Made by a program: the position numbers and the translations under genes. 64,000 nucleotides of DNA from positions 62,001 to 126,000 of the forward strand of contig JAKPOP010000008.1 of NCBI GenBank assembly GCA_029547805.1, read 5' to 3'. The DNA is from Deltaproteobacteria bacterium (GTDB lineage Bacteria > Myxococcota_A > UBA9042 > DTJE01). The first letter of the stretch is position 1; each line of letters begins with the position of its first letter. A model generated the notes under the pieces. The model was not told the DNA's origin. It was given only the letters and a program-made list of their open reading frames with translations, and did no database searches. This document shows positions 41,129 to 48,996 of the stretch, piece by piece.

Positions 41129-41158
41129 ATTTGAACCCGGCACGATCCGGAAAGTCAA
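41129..41158 (-). promoter_or_regulatory. Candidate promoter of the Cys-rich lipoprotein gene
   Basis: On the minus strand TTGACT (41153-41158), an 18-base spacer and TCAAAT (41129-41134) lie 25 bases before the ATG at 41103. The same stretch can fold into two short hairpins. Confidence 0.5.
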
Positions 41159-41315
41159 GGATCGTTTCCTGGCCCGGGAACCGGGAACAACGGCGAATGC
41201 CCCCCCGGGGGATTTTTCCCGATCCCACCCCCTTGCGCTTTCTGCTATCTTCCGCCCCCAGGAACCGCGGGGTCCCGGGGACGCCGCGTCGCTTGCCCTG
41301 TCAGAGGAGGGGACC

Positions 41316-42320
41316 ATGCGCCAGCACGAGTTGATCCATTCGTTCCGCACTCAGGCCCGCAAGTCGATCCAGCACGTCGTGCTTCCCGAGGGCACCGAGC
41401 CCCGGACCGTGCAGGCGGCGGCGCAGGTCGCCGAACTGGGCGTCGCCCGGGTCACGCTGCTGGGGGACGAGGCGGCGATCCGGAAGGTGGCGGCCGAGAA
41501 CCGGGTGGACCTGAAGGGCGTCGGGGTGATGGACCCGGCGACCTCGGACCTGTTGGAGAAGTACGTGGCCGCCTACTACGAGATCCGTCGTCACAAGGGC
41601 GTCACCCCCGACCAGGCCCGGGAGGCCTGCCTGGACCCGATCGTCTTCGGGACCATGATGGTGCACCTGGGGGACGCCGCGGGACTCGTCTCCGGCGCCG
41701 AGCACTCCACCGCCCACACGATCCGGCCGGCCCTGCAGATCATCAAGACGGCGCCGGGGATCTCCATCGTGTCGTCGGCCTTCATCATGCTGGTGCCCGA
41801 CTGCGAGTACGGCGATGACGGCATGTTCGTCTTCGCCGACTGCGCCGTGACGCCCAACCCCACCGCCGAGGAACTGGCGGCCATCGCCCTCTCCTCGGCC
41901 CAGACGGCGCGGGTGCTGTGCCGGATGACCCCCCGGGTCGCGATGCTCTCCTTCAGCACGAAGGGGAGCGCCGAGCACGAACTGGTGGACAAGGTCCGCA
42001 AGGCCACCGAGATCGCGAAGGCCCAGGCCCCGGATCTGGAGATCGACGGGGAGTTGCAGGCCGACGCGGCCCTGGTGCCCAAGGTCGGACAGAAGAAGTG
42101 CCCGGGGTCGCCGGTGGCCGGGCGGGCCAACGTCCTGGTCTTCCCGGACCTCCAGGCGGGCAACATCGCCTACAAACTGGTCGAGCGCCTGGCCAAGGCG
42201 GCCGCCATCGGCCCCTTCCTGCAGGGCCTCAAGAAGCCGGTCAACGACCTCTCCCGAGGCTGCTCGGTGGAGGACATCGTCAACGTGGTGACCATCACCG
42301 CGGTGCAGGCCCAGGGCTGA
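41316..42320 (+). CDS. pta: Phosphate acetyltransferase
   Basis: A 334-residue enzyme converting acetyl-CoA and phosphate to acetyl phosphate and CoA. Family features: [21 protein letters not shown] at the start, [55 protein letters not shown], and [17 protein letters not shown]. The chain is the short form of Pta without the N-terminal BioD-like domain. ATG at 41316 follows GAGGAGGGG. ackA follows after 57 bases, so the pair works together to make ATP and acetate or, in reverse, to activate acetate. Confidence 0.96.
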   Translation: MRQHELIHSFRTQARKSIQHVVLPEGTEPRTVQAAAQVAELGVARVTLLGDEAAIRKVAAENRVDLKGVGVMDPATSDLLEKYVAAYYEIRRHKGVTPDQAREACLDPIVFGTMMVHLGDAAGLVSGAEHSTAHTIRPALQIIKTAPGISIVSSAFIMLVPDCEYGDDGMFVFADCAVTPNPTAEELAAIALSSAQTARVLCRMTPRVAMLSFSTKGSAEHELVDKVRKATEIAKAQAPDLEIDGELQADAALVPKVGQKKCPGSPVAGRANVLVFPDLQAGNIAYKLVERLAKAAAIGPFLQGLKKPVNDLSRGCSVEDIVNVVTITAVQAQG

Positions 42321-42377
42321 GTCGAACGGCCCCGGCGGGCGGATGGCGCCGCCGGTTCGCCAGAGGGAGGCATCCCC

Positions 42378-43721
42378 ATGATCATCCTGTCGCTGAATTC
42401 CGGGTCCTCGTCGCTGAAGTTCCAGGTCTTCGACTACGAGAAGGGCGAGACGCTCTCGACGGGGATCGTCGAGCGGGTCACCATCGGCGGGTCCTTCATC
42501 AAGTTCTGCCGGCGGAATGGCGAGGCCCAGAAGGTCCAGCACGAGTGTCCGGACCATCGGGCCGCGATGAAACTGATCCTGGGGGTGCTGACCGATCCGC
42601 AGGACGGGGTCGTGAAGGACCTCAAGGAGATCGCGGCGGTCGGTCACCGGGTGGTCCACGGGGGCGAGTACTTCGCCCGATCGGTCCGCATCGACGCCGA
42701 CATCATCCGCATCCTGAAGGACCTGTACCACCTGGCGCCCCTGCACAACCCGCCCAACGTGCTGGGCATCGAGGCGGCGATGGAGGCGATGCCCGACGTT
42801 CCCCACGTCGCGGTGCTGGACACCGCCTGGCATCAGACGATGCCGCGGCACTGTTATCTCTACGCATTGCCCCACGAGTGGTACGAACAGCACGGCATCC
42901 GGCGCTACGGGTTCCACGGGACGTCCCTGCTCTACTGCACGAAGCGTGCGGCGGTGCTTCTCGGAAAGGACCCCCTGGCCGTCAACCTGGTCGTCCTGCA
43001 CATCGGCAACGGTGCCAGCGCCAACGCGGTGAGGGAAGGGCGTTCCTACGACACCTCGATGGGCCTCACGCCCCTGGAGGGCCTGGTGATGGGAACCCGG
43101 GCCGGGGACCACGACGCGGCCATCGACCTGGCGATGATGGAGAAACTGGGCAAGACCCCCAAGGAGATGAACGACATCCTGAACAAGAAGTCGGGGCTCC
43201 TGGGGATCACCAACGGGCGGTTCGCCGATCGGCGGGACATCGAGGAGTCGGCCCGGAACGGCGACGACCTGGCCCAGGCGGCCATCGACATCGAGGTGCA
43301 CCGGCTGAAGAAGTACGTGGGGGCCTACATGGCTGCCATCGGTGGGGCGGATGCCCTGGTCTTCACCGCCGGGGTCGGTGAGATGTCGGCGCTCATCCGG
43401 GCGAAGGTCTGCGAGGGCCTGGAGTTCCTGGGCATCCGGCTGGACCCCGAGAAGAACCGCCTGGCCCGCACGCGGAATGCCGAGGTCTGCATCAGCCGGG
43501 ACGACTCCCCGGTCAAGGTCTTCGTGATCCCGACCGACGAGGAGCGGGTGATCATCGAGGACACCGTGGCCATCATGAACGGGACCTACGACGACCACAC
43601 CCGGTTTGTCTATCCCTTCCAGAAGCCCGACTACGTGAACCACCAGCGTCGCCTGGAGTTCGAGCGGGAGTGCGAGCAGAAGCCGGAGTTGAGGGCCCTG
43701 GAGGTCCGGGCTCCCCGGTAG
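42378..43721 (+). CDS. ackA: Acetate kinase
   Basis: A 447-residue kinase of the acetokinase family that makes ATP from acetyl phosphate. Motifs: LSLNSGSSSLKFQVF at the N-terminus, VGHRVVHGGEYF, RRYGFHGTSLLY, LHIGNGASANAVREG, TSMGLTPLEGLVMGTRAGD, and VFTAGVGEMSALIR. It is somewhat longer than typical AckA (about 400), with an extra C-terminal segment of about 40 residues after VAIMNGTYDDHT. Ribosome binding site AGAGGGAGG. It belongs with pta and could draw on acyl-CoA from the 2-oxoacid:ferredoxin oxidoreductase at 48-51 kb. Confidence 0.96.
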   Translation: MIILSLNSGSSSLKFQVFDYEKGETLSTGIVERVTIGGSFIKFCRRNGEAQKVQHECPDHRAAMKLILGVLTDPQDGVVKDLKEIAAVGHRVVHGGEYFARSVRIDADIIRILKDLYHLAPLHNPPNVLGIEAAMEAMPDVPHVAVLDTAWHQTMPRHCYLYALPHEWYEQHGIRRYGFHGTSLLYCTKRAAVLLGKDPLAVNLVVLHIGNGASANAVREGRSYDTSMGLTPLEGLVMGTRAGDHDAAIDLAMMEKLGKTPKEMNDILNKKSGLLGITNGRFADRRDIEESARNGDDLAQAAIDIEVHRLKKYVGAYMAAIGGADALVFTAGVGEMSALIRAKVCEGLEFLGIRLDPEKNRLARTRNAEVCISRDDSPVKVFVIPTDEERVIIEDTVAIMNGTYDDHTRFVYPFQKPDYVNHQRRLEFERECEQKPELRALEVRAPR

Positions 43722-43771
43722 GCCAGGGGACGGATTCCGGTCCTGGACCCCGCCAGTCAGGCCAGGCCCGA

Positions 43772-44443
43772 TCAGGCGAGGTCCAGCAGGGCCGCCACCG
43801 CTGCGTCGATGCCGGTCCACAGTTCGCCGATGCCCGACGCCAGCATGTAGGCCGGTGACGTGACGACCCGGTGGGCCGGGTCGGCGACGAAGGACGTGGC
43901 AGGGCAGGGAACGTGGGTCTGACCCAGGGCCTCGATCACCCCGGCGGTGCCCGGGTCGTTGCCGATGGTCAGGCGCACGCCCCGGACCCCCGCGTCGTGG
44001 AAGACCTTTGCGAGGATCGGCGGGGCGATGCAGAGGGCCCCCAGGGCCTTGCGGGCCTTGCGGGCGTCCTCCAGGAAGCGGGCCAGCGACGGATCCAGCG
44101 TCATGGCCGCCCCGGCCCGGGCCAGGGTCGAGAGATTCAGGGCGGCGCCGTAGCCCCCGGGGATCAGCACCGCGTCGATCTGCTCGACCCGCAGGTCCTC
44201 CACGGCTCGAACCGGCCCCCGTGCGATCCGGGCGGCCTCGGTCCGGACGTTCCGGGTCTCCCCGGGGACGTCCTGCCCCTGTTGGTGGTCGTGGACTCGG
44301 GTCTGGGGGATGTCCGGGGCCGCGACGATGACCGAGGCGCCCCGCCGGTCCAGGGCCAGCAGGGACAGGGTCGCCTCGTGGATCTCCGAGCCGTCGAAGA
44401 CTCCGCAACCGGACAGGATGACCGCAACGCGTTTCTGGGACAT
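43772..44443 (-). CDS. elbB: ElbB-type DJ-1/PfpI-superfamily protein (glyoxalase)
   Basis: A 223-residue protein matching ElbB (isoprenoid biosynthesis protein with amidotransferase-like fold). Visible are VAVILSGCGVFDGSEIHEA at the start, LIPGGYGAALNLS, and GALCIAPPILAKVF with the nucleophilic Cys of the DJ-1 superfamily. E. coli ElbB has weak glyoxalase III activity; its isoprenoid link is indirect. A TTGACA-led promoter (44472-44501) and GGGAGGAAACC ribosome binding site precede it. It converges with ackA at 50 bases. Confidence 0.93.
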   Translation of the reverse strand: MSQKRVAVILSGCGVFDGSEIHEATLSLLALDRRGASVIVAAPDIPQTRVHDHQQGQDVPGETRNVRTEAARIARGPVRAVEDLRVEQIDAVLIPGGYGAALNLSTLARAGAAMTLDPSLARFLEDARKARKALGALCIAPPILAKVFHDAGVRGVRLTIGNDPGTAGVIEALGQTHVPCPATSFVADPAHRVVTSPAYMLASGIGELWTGIDAAVAALLDLA

Positions 44444-44471
44444 GGTTTCCTCCCGTGACGACTCGACCGCA

Positions 44472-44501
44472 ACCTTACGAAGGGGGAGGGATCGCTGTCA
44501 A
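44472..44501 (-). promoter_or_regulatory. Candidate promoter of elbB
   Basis: On the minus strand a perfect TTGACA (44496-44501), an 18-base spacer and TAAGGT (44472-44477) lie 28 bases before the elbB start. The -35 overlaps the stop codon of the hydrolase gene upstream, so elbB can be expressed apart from it. Confidence 0.5.
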
Positions 44502-45520
44502 CGGGACTCGGGAAAACCGGCGTTCCCTGGCGGTGACGGCTCCGGAGTCCTCCGGGTTCGGGGCCTCGAGGCCCGGGGTCGGCGATGCGAGGACGGCTCC
44601 CGGGGTTGCAGGGGGGCGAAGGCCTCCGGGTCCACCTCCCGCAGGAACTCCTCCAGCACCCGGTGCATTCGGTCGGGCATCTCCATCTTCGTGTAATGGG
44701 TCCCCCCCTCGAACACCACCAGGCGGGCCCCAGGGATCCGCTCCCGGGCCCTCCGGGCGACCGAGGGCGGGGTCATCACGTCTCGGGAGCCGGCGGTGAT
44801 CAGCGTCGGGCATCGGATCTCACCGAGCCAGGCCTCGGTGCTGTGGCGGCTCAACTGTTCGATCATCCGCAGGTAGCGCGGGAAATCCATGTGGCTGAAG
44901 GCCTCCAGGACCTCCGGGAAGACCCCCTCCCGGGCAGCGACCAGTCCCAGCCGGTTCAGCAGAGGGAGCGTCTCGGGCCGCCGGAACAGCGGGCCAAGGA
45001 CCGGCTGGAGGCAGGTCGAGAGTGGGATCAGGGTCGCCAGGGTGGCCCGGAACACCGGTTCCATCGGGGGCAGGTCGAGGACGTCCCGGAGGAGGTGACC
45101 CGGATGGCCATGAATCAGCAACAGGGCCCGGGGCATCCGGTCCGGGTGACGGTGAATGTAGGTGATGGCGATCTGGACCCCCATGCTCCAGCCCCCGAGG
45201 ACGCATCGGGTCACCCCGAGGGCCTCCATCACCGCCTCCAGGTCGTCCACGTGGTCCGGCACGGTGATGCGGTTCGGGTCGTTCGGGGCGGCCGAGAAGT
45301 AGGTGCCACGGGGGTCCCAGGTGATCATCCGGTACACTCCCTGGAACCCCTCCAGCACGTGCTTCCAGCCTAGCAGATTGCCTCCGAGGCCAGGGCACAG
45401 CACCATCGCCTCCCGACCCCGGCCTGCCTCATAGGCCGTCAGGGAGGTGCCATCCCGGGATCGGACCTTCAGGACGCGAATCGGAGCATCGATGCGGGCG
45501 GCCAGGGTCTCGGCGGTCAT
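44498..45520 (-). CDS. Alpha/beta-fold hydrolase
   Basis: A 340-residue alpha/beta hydrolase. Nucleophile Ser at about 112 in GGWSMGVQ; the oxyanion strand is VLCPGLGGNLLGW; Asp in TAGSRDVMTPPSVARRARE and His in FEGGTHYTKMEMPDR complete the triad. The last 30 residues are Pro/Arg-rich and likely disordered. Substrate class (ester, lactone, lipid) is not readable. Its start overlaps the stop of the diguanylate cyclase gene by ATGA, so it is translated with that protein and with the binding lipoprotein before it. Confidence 0.88.
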   Translation of the reverse strand: MTAETLAARIDAPIRVLKVRSRDGTSLTAYEAGRGREAMVLCPGLGGNLLGWKHVLEGFQGVYRMITWDPRGTYFSAAPNDPNRITVPDHVDDLEAVMEALGVTRCVLGGWSMGVQIAITYIHRHPDRMPRALLLIHGHPGHLLRDVLDLPPMEPVFRATLATLIPLSTCLQPVLGPLFRRPETLPLLNRLGLVAAREGVFPEVLEAFSHMDFPRYLRMIEQLSRHSTEAWLGEIRCPTLITAGSRDVMTPPSVARRARERIPGARLVVFEGGTHYTKMEMPDRMHRVLEEFLREVDPEAFAPLQPREPSSHRRPRASRPRTRRTPEPSPPGNAGFPESR

Positions 45521-46872
45521 TCGTGTGCCTCCTCCGGGGGTCTTGCCAGCATCACGCGGTCACGCCCGGCGTCCTTGGCCCGGTACAGAGCGGTGTCCGC
45601 AGCCTTCAGCACGGCCTCGGGGTCCTGGCCGTGGATCGGGAAGCAGGCGACCCCGATGCTGATGGTCAGGGAGGTGCTGTCGGTCCCGGTCTCCTGAGAG
45701 AAGTCCTCTTCCTTGACCCGCTGCCGGATCTCTTCCGCAACCCGCAGGGCCGCTGGCGGATCCGTGTCCGGGAGGATGACGGCGAACTCCTCGCCCCCAT
45801 ACCGGCAGGGGATGTCGGTGACCCGGAGGCGTTTCTTGAGGATCTCGGCAATGCCCTGGAGCACCCGGTCGCCCGCCGGGTGACCGTACCGGTCATTGAA
45901 GTGCTTGAAATGATCCACATCCAGCATCAACACCGAGAGGGAACTTTTCTGCCGGCTCGCCCGGTGCATCTCCATCTCCAGCGTCTGGCGCAGGTAGCGG
46001 AAGTTGTAGAGACCCGTCAGGCCGTCAGTGACCGCCAGGCGCTGGAGCCGCTCGTTGGCATCCTGGAGCTGGCGGTTGGCCCGCTCCAGTTCCCGGGTTC
46101 GCTGGCGCACCTGTTTTTCGAGCCCATGGGTCTGCCGTTCCAGGGCCTCGGCCATCTGGTTGAAGGTGCGCCCCAGCACCGCGAGGTCGTCCTCCTGGGA
46201 CGACGCGGGGACTCGGGCAGACAGGTTGCCGCTTCCCAGTTCGCCGGCCACCTCCGTCAATCGCTGGACCGGGCGCACCACCTGCCCGTCCAGCAGCAGC
46301 ATCGCCAGTCCAGCCGACAGCAGGGCGGCCACCAGGATCAAGGCCAGTGACCCGATCAGGGTCCGGGTCCAGGCCTGCTGGGCCTCGGTGAGGTCGAACC
46401 CGGCAATGAGCGTGCCCCAGCGGATCCCGGGATGGTCCGGGACCCGGGTGACGACCGGGAGACTCATGACCAGCATCTCCCGGTCCCCGTCCCGTTCCTG
46501 ATCCAGCTGGACCTGGTCCTGTTCCGTGAATCGGCGGCTGCGGGCGTCGTCGAGCACCGACCCGAAGAGGAGGGGGTCCGTGTGGCCAAGCACCCGACGC
46601 TCGGGGTCCAGCACCGCCAGGAACCGCAGGTCCAGGTCCTCGAGGCGGTGCTCCCGGACCTCCGAGACCAGGCGATCCAGGTCCGTGACCCGCTGCTCGG
46701 CCATCATCGGGAGGACGCCGACCTGGACGGCCTCCAGGAAGGCCCGGGCCCTCAATTCCATGCCTCGGGTGTCCCGGTCCCGCTGCAGGGACAGCAGCAG
46801 CAGGCCCAGGCCCAGACTGGAGAACAGTGCCAGCATCGCCCCCAGGCCCAGGATCCGGGTTCGCAGTCTCAC
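45517..46872 (-). CDS. Membrane-bound diguanylate cyclase
   Basis: A 451-residue sensor enzyme. Membrane helices at about 8-28 and 171-194 flank a periplasmic domain of about 140 residues. A HAMP domain spans about 196-248, then a coiled coil, and the GGDEF domain from about 278. The active site is GGEEF (359-363), which is functional in this family. RVTD at 350-353 is a canonical product-inhibition site five residues before it. It should make c-di-GMP. Both ends overlap neighbours by ATGA. The preceding gene encodes a PhnD-like lipoprotein that could present a ligand to the periplasmic domain. Confidence 0.94.
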   Translation of the reverse strand: MRLRTRILGLGAMLALFSSLGLGLLLLSLQRDRDTRGMELRARAFLEAVQVGVLPMMAEQRVTDLDRLVSEVREHRLEDLDLRFLAVLDPERRVLGHTDPLLFGSVLDDARSRRFTEQDQVQLDQERDGDREMLVMSLPVVTRVPDHPGIRWGTLIAGFDLTEAQQAWTRTLIGSLALILVAALLSAGLAMLLLDGQVVRPVQRLTEVAGELGSGNLSARVPASSQEDDLAVLGRTFNQMAEALERQTHGLEKQVRQRTRELERANRQLQDANERLQRLAVTDGLTGLYNFRYLRQTLEMEMHRASRQKSSLSVLMLDVDHFKHFNDRYGHPAGDRVLQGIAEILKKRLRVTDIPCRYGGEEFAVILPDTDPPAALRVAEEIRQRVKEEDFSQETGTDSTSLTISIGVACFPIHGQDPEAVLKAADTALYRAKDAGRDRVMLARPPEEAHE

Positions 46873-47816
46873 CGGGTCCTCCCCGAGTCCATCAGGACCG
46901 ACTCCGCCACCCTCCGAACGTCATCGTAGAAGGAGTCGTCCGTGGGGACGAAGCCGTCGTAGTGCACGAGGGCCGCAAGGACCCGGCGCCCCTCGGGGGT
47001 CGTGGTGTCCAGTACCGAGAGGGCTTGCAAGAACGACTCCGCCAGGGGGGCGGGGACCTCGGGGGAGACCACGACCGCGTCGTAGGGGATTCGCCCTCCC
47101 AGGGCCACCAGGGAAAGGGAGGCCGTGTCCCAGCCGACCTGCTGTGCCGCCACGATGGCCGCGTCGAAGGTCGCTCCCACATCGCTTTTACCTTCGAGCA
47201 CGGCCTCGATCACCGCCGCGTGGGACCCGACGAAACGGACCTCCGCCAGGTCCTTCCAGGGGTCCATTCCGGCCTCCTGCAACCGGCGCCAGGCGAAGAG
47301 CCATCCCGAGGCCGAGTCCGGGGACACGAAGGCCCCTCGGGCCCCCCGGAGGTCTTCCAGTCGCCGGATGCGGGAGTCCTTTCGGGCCACCAGGAACGAG
47401 GAGTAGCGGACGCTGCCGCCCACCACCGAGGTCAGCCTGGCGGCGATGCACGGGTTCCGGTCATGAGTCCGGATGTACTCCAGCGGTGGAAGCATCGCCG
47501 CCTCCAGGGTCCCCTGGAGCATCCGGCTTCCCAGGTCCTCGTAGCGGTCCAGAACCTCCACCCGGGCGGGGATGCCGATTCGTGCCCCGATCCAGGACCC
47601 CAGGTCGTCCAGGTCCGGGACGGAACGGACCACGCTCGCCAGGACTCCGAAGCGGAACTCCGCGGGGGCCACGGTGGTCCGGTCGCAAGCCGGTGCGGGG
47701 GAGGGGACCGGCCGGGGAACCGGGAGCGGTCGGGGGGCCTCGGTGCAGGCCGACGCTGCCACCAGGGACAGCCAGAGGGCGATCCCCACAGGCCGAAGTC
47801 CGGCTCTCCCGCGCAT
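46869..47816 (-). CDS. PhnD-like phosphonate/phosphite-type substrate-binding lipoprotein
   Basis: A 315-residue binding protein of the PhnD/PF12974 type. The start at 47816 gives a standard lipoprotein signal MRGRAGLRPVGIALWLSLVA ending SAC. A longer start at 47852 has a GGAGG ribosome binding site but an acidic leader, so the start is uncertain. Fold landmarks: FGVLASVVRSVPDLDDLGSWIG, then YSSFLVARKDSRIRRLEDLRG, FVSPDSASGWLFAWRRL and AVLEGKSDVGATFD. No ABC permease or ATPase adjoins it. It leads a coupled operon with a diguanylate cyclase, so a sensing role is more likely than uptake. Confidence 0.85.
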   Translation of the reverse strand: MRGRAGLRPVGIALWLSLVAASACTEAPRPLPVPRPVPSPAPACDRTTVAPAEFRFGVLASVVRSVPDLDDLGSWIGARIGIPARVEVLDRYEDLGSRMLQGTLEAAMLPPLEYIRTHDRNPCIAARLTSVVGGSVRYSSFLVARKDSRIRRLEDLRGARGAFVSPDSASGWLFAWRRLQEAGMDPWKDLAEVRFVGSHAAVIEAVLEGKSDVGATFDAAIVAAQQVGWDTASLSLVALGGRIPYDAVVVSPEVPAPLAESFLQALSVLDTTTPEGRRVLAALVHYDGFVPTDDSFYDDVRRVAESVLMDSGRTR

Positions 47817-47949
47817 GCTGTCCGTCTCCGGCAGGACCATCGGGGGGGCCATGGCGCCTCCGCCCTCCTGGGGCGAGTGTAGCCGAACCGATCGGGTTCG
47901 GAAACCGTCCCACCGGGGCACCACGAGTCCCGTCGGAGCCGCTTTTGGG

Positions 47950-47977
47950 TTGACTTCCCGCCAGCCGCCAGCCTAAT
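47950..47977 (+). promoter_or_regulatory. Candidate promoter of the 2-oxoacid oxidoreductase operon
   Basis: TTGACT (47950-47955), a 16-base spacer and CCTAAT (47972-47977) lie 26 bases before the first gene of the operon at 48004. No other promoter-like site was noticed inside the operon, where gaps are at most 41 bases. Confidence 0.5.
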
Positions 47978-48003
47978 GTTTCGCCAGGCCCTCGGGTAGG
48001 ACC

Positions 48004-48717
48004 ATGTTCCGGAAATCTCTCACCATCCTGGTCGGGCACTTCGGCAGCGGCAAGACCGAGGTGGCGGTGAACGCGGCGATGGGGATGGCCCGGGATGGCG
48101 AGCGGGTGGCCCTGGCGGACCTGGACGTCGTGAAGCCCTATTTCCGGAGCCGGGAGGCGGCGGACGCCCTGGCCCGGGTCGGCGTGGATCTGGTGGCCCC
48201 GGAAGGGGACCTGGCCACTGCGGACCTCCCCATCCTGCTGCCCCGGGTCCGGGGACTGTGCACCGGCTTCTCCGGTCGGGTCGTGATGGACGTCGGGGGG
48301 GACGAGAACGGGGCTCGGATCCTGGGGGCCCTGTCGGACCTGCTGCAGATGGCGGACCACGACCTGATCCTGGTGGTGAACTTCCGGCGCCCTTTCACGC
48401 CGGACCCCGAGTCGGCGGTGGCGATGGCCCGGGAGATCGAGCAGGTCTCGCGGCTCAGGATGACGGGGGTCTTTTCCAACACCCACCTGATGGACCGGAC
48501 GACCCGGGAGGTTGTCGAAGAGGGGCTCCAGATGGCCCGCCGGACCGCCGGGATGCTGGGGGTGCCCGTCGTGGGGGTCGGTGTCGAGGCGGGGCGGGAG
48601 CAGGACCTGGCCCCCGACAATCCCGGATGCGGGGTCCTGTCCCTGCGGCGGGTCGTCCAGCCCCCCATCGAGGGGCCCCGGGTGCCCCGGAGCGGGCCGC
48701 TGTTCGTGCTGCGCTGA
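48004..48717 (+). CDS. MinD/CobB-like P-loop ATPase
   Basis: A 237-residue nucleotide-binding protein. Walker A is GHFGSGKTE (about 11-19), followed by ALADLDVVKPYFRSREAADAL, a switch-like segment, and VMDVGGDENGARIL as the Walker B-like part. This family often sits beside 2-oxoacid:ferredoxin oxidoreductase genes in anaerobes; its role there is unknown, with cofactor assembly or regulation among the options. It is the first gene of the operon and is followed by the ferredoxin subunit after 33 bases. No membrane segment or signal peptide is present. Confidence 0.82.
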   Translation: MFRKSLTILVGHFGSGKTEVAVNAAMGMARDGERVALADLDVVKPYFRSREAADALARVGVDLVAPEGDLATADLPILLPRVRGLCTGFSGRVVMDVGGDENGARILGALSDLLQMADHDLILVVNFRRPFTPDPESAVAMAREIEQVSRLRMTGVFSNTHLMDRTTREVVEEGLQMARRTAGMLGVPVVGVGVEAGREQDLAPDNPGCGVLSLRRVVQPPIEGPRVPRSGPLFVLR

Positions 48718-48750
48718 ACGGGCCCCGGTCGGGGCCAGGAGGGAGGCAAC

Positions 48751-48984
48751 ATGCCTCGGATCGTCGTGGAGCCGGATCGCTGCAAGGGATGCGAACTCTG
48801 CGTCCGGGCCTGTCCCCGGCAGGTGCTGGAGATGGGCCGGGACCTCAATGCCAAGGGCTACTTCTTCGTGAAGGTGGCCCGGCAGCGCCACTGCATCGGT
48901 TGCCGTGTCTGCTGCATCACCTGTCCCGACGTCGCCCTCTCGATGGAGGTGAACGGGACCCTGGTGCATTACTTCCGCTACTGA
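48751..48984 (+). CDS. Ferredoxin-like delta subunit of 2-oxoacid:ferredoxin oxidoreductase
   Basis: A 77-residue protein with two [4Fe-4S] sites: CKGCELCVRACP and CIGCRVCCITCPD. It matches the KorD/VorD subunit that passes electrons out of the thiamine-diphosphate centre. AGGAGGGAGG precedes the ATG. The alpha subunit begins 12 bases after the stop. Confidence 0.93.
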   Translation: MPRIVVEPDRCKGCELCVRACPRQVLEMGRDLNAKGYFFVKVARQRHCIGCRVCCITCPDVALSMEVNGTLVHYFRY

Positions 48985-48996
48985 GGGCGAGGCGTC

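Noticed and set aside
41121-41143. tRNA T-arm-like hairpin (GTTCAAAT loop on the minus strand)
   Set aside because: The loop is eight bases, the pairing is out of register for a T-arm, and no acceptor, anticodon or D arm pairs nearby. The same bases read better as the promoter of the Cys-rich lipoprotein.
41200-41215. CCCCCC-GGGGG-ATTTTT as a terminator
   Set aside because: The C and G runs adjoin without the bases needed for a loop, and the site lies between divergent genes where no transcript ends.
46869-47816. Phosphonate ABC transporter
   Set aside because: Only the binding protein is present; no permease or ATPase gene adjoins it, and its operon partners are a cyclase and a hydrolase.
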